DNA of 64,000 nucleotides, taken from assembly GCA_002479255.1 (NCBI GenBank), contig DLMJ01000047.1, positions 1 through 64,000 on the forward strand, read 5' to 3'. Source of the stretch: Candidatus Binatus soli (GTDB lineage: Bacteria; Desulfobacterota; Binatia; Binatales; Binataceae). The notes beneath the pieces were generated by a model, which was given only the letters and a program-made list of their open reading frames with translations, ran no database searches and was not told the origin of the DNA. Made by a program: the position numbers and the translations under genes. This document shows, one piece after another, positions 58,988-64,000 of this stretch (its first letter is position 1; every line of letters starts with the position of its first letter).

Positions 58988-61900
58988 GTGGCCGATACCG
59001 TCATATCCGACCAGGCGATCCGCGATCGGATTCGCGACGACCTCGGCGTCACGCTCGTAATCGAGGCCGCCGCCGGTACCGGCAAGACCATGGCGCTGGT
59101 GAATCGAATCGTGTCGGTGATCGGGTCGGGGCGCGGCGAGCTGGCGCGGATCGTCGCGGTGACGTTCACCGAGAAGGCTGCCGGCGAGCTGAAGCTGCGG
59201 CTGCGCGGCGAAATTGAACGTGCGCGCCATAACACCGAACTTTTAAGCGAAGCGCGCTCGCGCTTCGACGAGGCGCTCAAGCAACTCGAAGAAGCACGAA
59301 TCGGAACGATTCATTCGTTTTGCGCCGACCTGCTGCGCGAGCGGCCCGTGGAAGCGCGGGTCGATCCGATGTTCGAAGTCGCGCCCGAGGACGTTGCGGG
59401 CGAGATGTTCGACGCCGCGTTCGAACGATGGTTCGAGCGAGTGCTGGACAATCCGGGCGAGGGGATGCGCCGCCTGCTGCGGCGGCGCGATCTGTCGGAG
59501 CGCACGGGGCCGCGCGCGATCGCGCGCCGCGCGGCGCTCGAGCTGCTGAACTGGCGGGACTTCGATTCGCCGTGGCGCCATTCGCCGTTCCAGCGCGACG
59601 CCGAGATCGACGCGATCGTCGCGGAGATCGAAGCGCTGGGCAAACTTTCCGAACTCGGCGAGCCTGACGACTGGCTGGCCAAGGGCCTCGACGCGATCGC
59701 GCGCCCTGTTGCCGAGGCGACGCGGCTGGAGGCGGTGCGCGGACGCGACTACGACGCGCTCGAGTCGGTGCTGATCGGGCTTTGCGGCGGGCGGCGCTGG
59801 GACTGGAAAGGATACGGCGGCGGCTTTGGCGAGGCGACGCGCGACGAAGTTTTTCGGCGCCGCGCCGAGCTGCACGCGCGGCTGAAGAAGTTTCGCGACG
59901 ATGCGGGTGCGAATCTCGCGCCTATCCTGCGCGACGAACTGTGGCCGATCGTTGGTATCTACGAGGACCTGAAGCGCCGCGCGGGGCGTTTGGACTTCCT
60001 GGACCTGCTGCTGGTCGCGCGCAACCTGGTCCGCGACAATCCGGCGGTGCGCGCCGAGCTGCAAAATCGCTTCACGCATATTTTCATCGATGAGTTCCAG
60101 GATACCGATCCGCTGCAGGCGGAAATTCTGCTGCTCCTTTCGTCGGCCGATCCCGCCGAATCGAACTGGCTGAAGGTCAAGCCGATCGCCGGGAAATTAT
60201 TTATCGTCGGCGATCCGAAACAATCGATTTACCGTTTCAGGCGCGCCGACGTTTCTCTTTACCAGGACGTGAAAAAAAGGCTCTTGGAGAATGGCGCGCA
60301 GCTCGAATATCTGACGGTGAGCTTTCGCGCGACTCCCGCGATTCAAACAATGGTCAATGCCGCGTTCGCGCCGCTGATGAGCAAGGAATCGGGCACGCAG
60401 CCGGCGTACGCGCCGTTGATGCCGTATCGCGCCGAGCTCGGGACACAGCCTTCGATCGTCGTGTTGCCGGTGCCGGAGCCGTACGGCGACTACGGGCGAG
60501 TGGTCGATTGGAAAATCGACGAGTCGATTCCCGATGCGATTGCCGCGTACGCGCGATGGCTGGTTTACGAAAGCGGATGGACGGTGACCGAGCGCGAGGC
60601 GCCCGAAGTGCGTGTGCCGATTCGTCCGCGCCATATATGCATTCTGTTTCGCCGCATGAATTCGTTCGGGCGCGACGTAACGAGGCCGTATTTGCGCGCG
60701 CTCGAAGCGCGGCATCTCCCGCACGTGTTGGTCAAGGGCGGCTCCTTCAACGAGCGCGAAGAAGTGATCGCGATCCGCAATATCCTGGGTGCAATCGAGC
60801 GGCCCGATGACGAGTTGACGGTGTTCGCTGCCCTGCGCGGGCCCGTGTTCGCGCTGACGGATGCGGCGCTGCTCGAATTTCGCATGACGCAGGGGCGCCT
60901 GCATCCGTTTCGCAAGCTGCCCGACGATATCCCCGACAGTCTCAAGGAAGTGAAGGCCGCGCTCGACGTGATCAAGGGATTGCATCGCGGGCGGAATCGA
61001 AGGCCGATTGCGGAGACGATTGCGACGCTGCTGGCTGTCACTCGCGCGCATGCGGGAATCGCCATTTGGCCGACCGGTGAGCAGGCGCTGGCCAATATCA
61101 TGCGAATCATGGACCAGGCGCGGCGTTACGAAGCGCGCGGCGGGATGACATCGTTTCGGGCTTTCGTCGATGAGCTCGAAGCGCGCGCCGATCGCGACCA
61201 GGCGAGCGAGACGCCGATCGTCGAGGAAGGCACCGAGGGCGTGCGGATAATGACGGTGCATCGCGCGAAGGGCCTCGAATTTCCGATCGTCATCCTGGCC
61301 GATATCACCTGCAACGAAACTCGCGCCGACGCGTCGCGATATATCGAGCCCGCGTCGAAGCTGGCCGCGATGGAGCTTGCGGGATGCGCACCGCGCGAAC
61401 TGCAGGAACATGCCGCGAAAGAGCATGACCGCGACGAAGAGGAGGCAATCCGCCTGCTGTACGTGGCTGCCACTCGCGCGCGCGATCTCATAGTGGTGCC
61501 GGCGGTTGGCGACGAAGAGTGCGACGGATGGCTCGCGCGGCTGAATCCCGTCGTCTATCCGGCGGAGCCGGATCGGCGGTCGCCAATTGCCCGACAGCCG
61601 CCGGGATGCCCCGAGTTCGGCGACGACAGTGTCCTGACCCGCCCCGCGAAAGCGCCGACCAAAATAAAATCGGTCGCGCCGGGATTACATCGGGCGCAGC
61701 AGGGAGAGCATCGGCCAGAGCATCAGCAAGAGCATCAGATAGTTTGGTGGGATCCCCGGCTGCTCATCCTGAACGTTGAGGAGAAGATGGGGCTTCGGCA
61801 GGACAAGCTGCTGCAAGCCGACGACAACAAACTCGTATCAGACCGCGGGATCAAGCTGCACGAAAAGTGGAGCGCGAGCAGGGCGGCGATGCTCGAAGCC

Positions 61901-62464
61901 GGAATGGCGCCGAGGATAAACGTCGCGACGGCGACCGAACTTGCGCTTGCAGCGCCGGCGGCCGGACCGGCGTACCCCGAAGCGATCGCGATCGAAGAGA
62001 CGCGTCGCGATCGCGGACGGCCGCATGGCAAGCGATTCGGCACGCTCGTGCATCTTACGATGCTGCGTGCGCCAATCGACGCGGACGCGCGCAAGATCGG
62101 CAAGATCGCGGCGAGCGCGGCCAAGATGATCGGCGCGCCGCAGCAGGAGGTTGCCGCTGCTGCGTCTGCGGTAAAAGCTGCGCTTATGTCTCCGCTGATG
62201 CTTCGGGTGAAGGCCGCGGATACGGTAATGCGTGAATGTCCGCTGATGATCCGGCTCGAAGACGGCACCGCAGTTGAAGGGATCGCGGATCTCGCGTTCG
62301 CAGAGAACAGCGTCGCTGGCGCGGTTTGGACGGTGGTCGATTTCAAGACCGACGTAGATGTAGCGTCGCGGCTCGACGAATATCGCGCGCAAATCAGGTT
62401 CTATGTGCGGGCGGTCAGGGAGAGCACGGGGCGTCCGGCGAGCGGCGCGATTTTGTGGATCTAG
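58988..62464 (+). CDS. AddA-like UvrD/RecB-family helicase-nuclease
   Basis: A 1158-residue helicase starting at a GTG. Helicase motifs: IEAAAGTGKTMAL (Walker A), FIDEFQDTDPLQAEIL (Walker B), VGDPKQSIYRFRRAD (III), VHRAKGLEFPIVIL (V) and YVAATRARDLIVV (VI). The C-terminal nuclease has EGIADLAF and VVDFKTD. A low-complexity Gln/Glu/His-rich insert (about residues 898-920) interrupts the C-terminal region. With the AddB-like partner it would form an AddAB-type end-resection enzyme. Confidence 0.9.
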   Translation: MADTVISDQAIRDRIRDDLGVTLVIEAAAGTGKTMALVNRIVSVIGSGRGELARIVAVTFTEKAAGELKLRLRGEIERARHNTELLSEARSRFDEALKQLEEARIGTIHSFCADLLRERPVEARVDPMFEVAPEDVAGEMFDAAFERWFERVLDNPGEGMRRLLRRRDLSERTGPRAIARRAALELLNWRDFDSPWRHSPFQRDAEIDAIVAEIEALGKLSELGEPDDWLAKGLDAIARPVAEATRLEAVRGRDYDALESVLIGLCGGRRWDWKGYGGGFGEATRDEVFRRRAELHARLKKFRDDAGANLAPILRDELWPIVGIYEDLKRRAGRLDFLDLLLVARNLVRDNPAVRAELQNRFTHIFIDEFQDTDPLQAEILLLLSSADPAESNWLKVKPIAGKLFIVGDPKQSIYRFRRADVSLYQDVKKRLLENGAQLEYLTVSFRATPAIQTMVNAAFAPLMSKESGTQPAYAPLMPYRAELGTQPSIVVLPVPEPYGDYGRVVDWKIDESIPDAIAAYARWLVYESGWTVTEREAPEVRVPIRPRHICILFRRMNSFGRDVTRPYLRALEARHLPHVLVKGGSFNEREEVIAIRNILGAIERPDDELTVFAALRGPVFALTDAALLEFRMTQGRLHPFRKLPDDIPDSLKEVKAALDVIKGLHRGRNRRPIAETIATLLAVTRAHAGIAIWPTGEQALANIMRIMDQARRYEARGGMTSFRAFVDELEARADRDQASETPIVEEGTEGVRIMTVHRAKGLEFPIVILADITCNETRADASRYIEPASKLAAMELAGCAPRELQEHAAKEHDRDEEEAIRLLYVAATRARDLIVVPAVGDEECDGWLARLNPVVYPAEPDRRSPIARQPPGCPEFGDDSVLTRPAKAPTKIKSVAPGLHRAQQGEHRPEHQQEHQIVWWDPRLLILNVEEKMGLRQDKLLQADDNKLVSDRGIKLHEKWSASRAAMLEAGMAPRINVATATELALAAPAAGPAYPEAIAIEETRRDRGRPHGKRFGTLVHLTMLRAPIDADARKIGKIAASAAKMIGAPQQEVAAAASAVKAALMSPLMLRVKAADTVMRECPLMIRLEDGTAVEGIADLAFAENSVAGAVWTVVDFKTDVDVASRLDEYRAQIRFYVRAVRESTGRPASGAILWI

Positions 62465-62517
62465 GGGGATAAAGATGCGGGAGGTCATCCCTGTTAGAAT
62501 AGGTAAAAGGGAGAGAG

Positions 62518-63456
62518 GTGGTTCATCTCCCTTGGTTGGATTGGACGATTTTGGACAATCGCGAAATTTTAGTTGTCGGATACGGATCGTTGCTTAGCGG
62601 CTATGGGTTGCTGGCCGAGCGGCGCGGCGGCGCGAGCCGGCTGGTGGCGCGTGACGTGCATCCGGTTTCGATTCGAAATGCGCGGCGTGGACTGGCCAAG
62701 CCTTCGAGCCATGGCAGGTACCTGGCGATGGATATCGAGGCTGTCGATAGCAGCCTGCCAATTGCTGCATCAACAGCGGCGGACCACCATGACGGCGGGA
62801 TCGGCGGGCTGCTGCTGACGTTCGATCGCGAATACGCGCCGACGATCGCGCGGCGCGAGGACTACGATGCTTATGCGTTCGAGCGGTTGATCGGGCTTGC
62901 GGATCGCGCGGGCAAAGCGCTCGGCGAGTACCTGATGAAGATCGCGAGCGGGACGAATTTCGACCTGCTCACATACCGGATGGCGCTGCGCTCGATGCTC
63001 GACTACACGTCGCCGGGATATATATTCCATCCGATCGAAATCGACGACGGCCGTATCGCGATAATTGCGATCGGTTCGGGATTCGAAGGCAGCGGAGATC
63101 CGAGGATTGTCTCGCGACGCCGGCAATTCGGGATGGACCGGCTGCTGTCGCTCGAGGAATCGGTGCGGGTCGAAATTCCCGGTTTCGATCGCGCGGGACA
63201 GATAGGATATTACGCGGAGTGCATTCTCGGCGGATTGCATGGGCTGGAGGTAGGCGACCTGGAGCCGCGATTCGATCCGGATGCCGGATTGGTGCGCGAA
63301 CTCGCAGCGCATCTCGGGCCGATCGCCGTCGGCGAGCGGGAGCGGTTTATCGAGGCGACCTCGCTCGACGCGGCGCGCTACGGCGAGCGGTTTTCGTTCT
63401 TATCGCGGCGCACGTCGAGCTTGACGGCGATCCTGGCGCTGGCTGGCGTCGTATAG
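62518..63456 (+). CDS. gamma-glutamylcyclotransferase-like fold protein
   Basis: A 312-residue protein. Near its start VVGYGSLLSGYGL matches the substrate loop of the GGCT/BtrG fold (YGSLL), and the following RDVHPVSIRNARRGLAK fits the second strand. The C-terminal part (about 170-312) is unrelated to classical GGCT enzymes and I do not recognise it. The start may be this GTG or a TTG near 62551. The function is unknown. Confidence 0.55.
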   Translation: MVHLPWLDWTILDNREILVVGYGSLLSGYGLLAERRGGASRLVARDVHPVSIRNARRGLAKPSSHGRYLAMDIEAVDSSLPIAASTAADHHDGGIGGLLLTFDREYAPTIARREDYDAYAFERLIGLADRAGKALGEYLMKIASGTNFDLLTYRMALRSMLDYTSPGYIFHPIEIDDGRIAIIAIGSGFEGSGDPRIVSRRRQFGMDRLLSLEESVRVEIPGFDRAGQIGYYAECILGGLHGLEVGDLEPRFDPDAGLVRELAAHLGPIAVGERERFIEATSLDAARYGERFSFLSRRTSSLTAILALAGVV

Positions 63457-63472
63457 TGACAGGGACGAGTCG

Positions 63473-63979
63473 ATGGCCGCGAGAGCGAATTTTTCAATTC
63501 ATGTAGCGAAAGAGAATCTGAAATTTTCGGCCGCGCATTTTATCGCCTACCCGGGGTTTCGCGAACCGCTGCATGGCCATAACTACCAGGTCGGCGTGTA
63601 CGTCGAGGGGCGGCTGGCGAAGACCGGCTACGTGATCGATTTCGGGCTGATCAAAAAGCTCACCAAGGAGATCGTCGATCGGCTCGACGAGCGTACGATC
63701 GTTCCGGCCAACAGCGATTGCCTGACGATCGACGGACCCAAGGACGGGGTGGTGCGAATCCGCTACGAGAACGACGAGTTCGTGTTGCCGGCGGCCGACG
63801 TGTGTATCGTGCCTATCGTGCATAGCTCGGCGGAAGAACTCGCGCGCTACATTTGGGAGGAGTTGGCGGCGGCGCTGGGCGCGCGCGGTGCGCTGAAACT
63901 CGTGACGACGATGGAAATCTCGGTGGCCGAGGGGCCGGGTCAGTCGGCGCACTATCGCAACTCGACGGGCGGCATCTGA
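63473..63979 (+). CDS. 6-pyruvoyl-tetrahydropterin synthase family protein (PTPS-III-like)
   Basis: A 168-residue pterin enzyme fold. The zinc histidines are H22 (SAAHF), H34 and H36 (LHGHNY). The usual catalytic Cys before HGH is absent; the segment reads GFREPLHGH with Glu31 in its place. This is the pattern of PTPS-III enzymes, which make 6-hydroxymethyl-dihydropterin and can replace FolB in folate synthesis. A QueD role (queuosine) is therefore less likely. The C-terminus has TTMEISVAEGPGQSA. Confidence 0.82.
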   Translation: MAARANFSIHVAKENLKFSAAHFIAYPGFREPLHGHNYQVGVYVEGRLAKTGYVIDFGLIKKLTKEIVDRLDERTIVPANSDCLTIDGPKDGVVRIRYENDEFVLPAADVCIVPIVHSSAEELARYIWEELAAALGARGALKLVTTMEISVAEGPGQSAHYRNSTGGI

Positions 63980-64000
63980 TCGCGTTCTTTCCGTAACAAT

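Noticed and set aside
1..64000. tRNA, rRNA, CRISPR array, insertion sequence or prophage genes
   Set aside because: I scanned the intergenic stretches and the translated frames and found no cloverleaf-like sequence, repeat-spacer pattern, transposase, integrase or phage structural gene.

Overview
The window is a gene-dense, GC-rich bacterial chromosome segment with about 60 supported protein genes. I see no rRNA, tRNA, CRISPR array, transposase or phage gene. The mix includes quinone-type PyrD, ThyX, a SelB/SelD selenium module, AddAB-like nuclease genes, CoxD/CoxE-like genes, DUF35-thiolase genes, several crotonases and many lipoproteins. This suggests a free-living Gram-negative lineage of the deltaproteobacterial/Binatota type. 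That placement is an inference from gene content; no marker gene proves it.

Layout. 1-7.7 kb holds YjbQ, two paralogous lipoproteins, the MBL-fabI-gloB series, a HemJ/CopD-like membrane protein, an MFS carrier, a CoA-transferase and an FtsB-like protein. 7.8-8.2 kb is a compact transcription unit with a near-consensus promoter, hairpins, a 34-codon Lys/Arg-rich ORF and an intrinsic terminator. 8.2-17 kb holds a gene remnant, an alpha/beta-hydrolase without its serine, an ECHDC3-like crotonase, a secreted Cys-rich protein, guaB, ddl, rdgB, a CgeB-like glycosyltransferase and an MscS channel fused to a cyclic-nucleotide domain. 17-27 kb holds CoxE/CoxD-like genes, DUF309, thyX, pyrD, a rhodanese, a pyroglutamyl-peptidase remnant, a beta-propeller lipoprotein, a PAS-HisKA-receiver protein without a kinase domain, and a DUF35/thiolase pair.

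27.4-37.6 kb is the most unusual region. It is a same-strand Ser/Thr phosphorylation locus: a VWA protein with a Thr-rich tail, a zinc-ribbon FHA protein, a kinase-FHA protein, a zinc-ribbon/pseudokinase/PP2C fusion, a membrane-anchored kinase, a membrane FHA protein and a lipoprotein. Writer, eraser and phosphothreonine readers are together, and several parts are placed at the membrane.

37.7-43.2 kb is a sugar-phosphate cluster (gnd, zwf, fbp, glk, class I aldolase). It is followed by a crotonase, a secreted helix-turn-helix-like protein, a HIT-like protein and a cold-shock protein. On the minus strand, 45.5-48.5 kb carries selB-selD. selD is itself a selenoprotein gene: an in-frame TGA at codon 26 hides its true N-terminus. 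Upstream on that strand lie a SnoaL/LEH-like protein and an ABC importer with a double permease and a separately encoded AAA-associated domain. The right end holds an Agl23-like membrane protein, DUF2231, MOSC, an addB-addA-like pair, a GGCT-like protein and a PTPS/QueD-family protein.

A family of GCAGGG...CCCTGCACCC palindromes recurs in intergenic DNA, and four copies abut stop codons on the sense strand.
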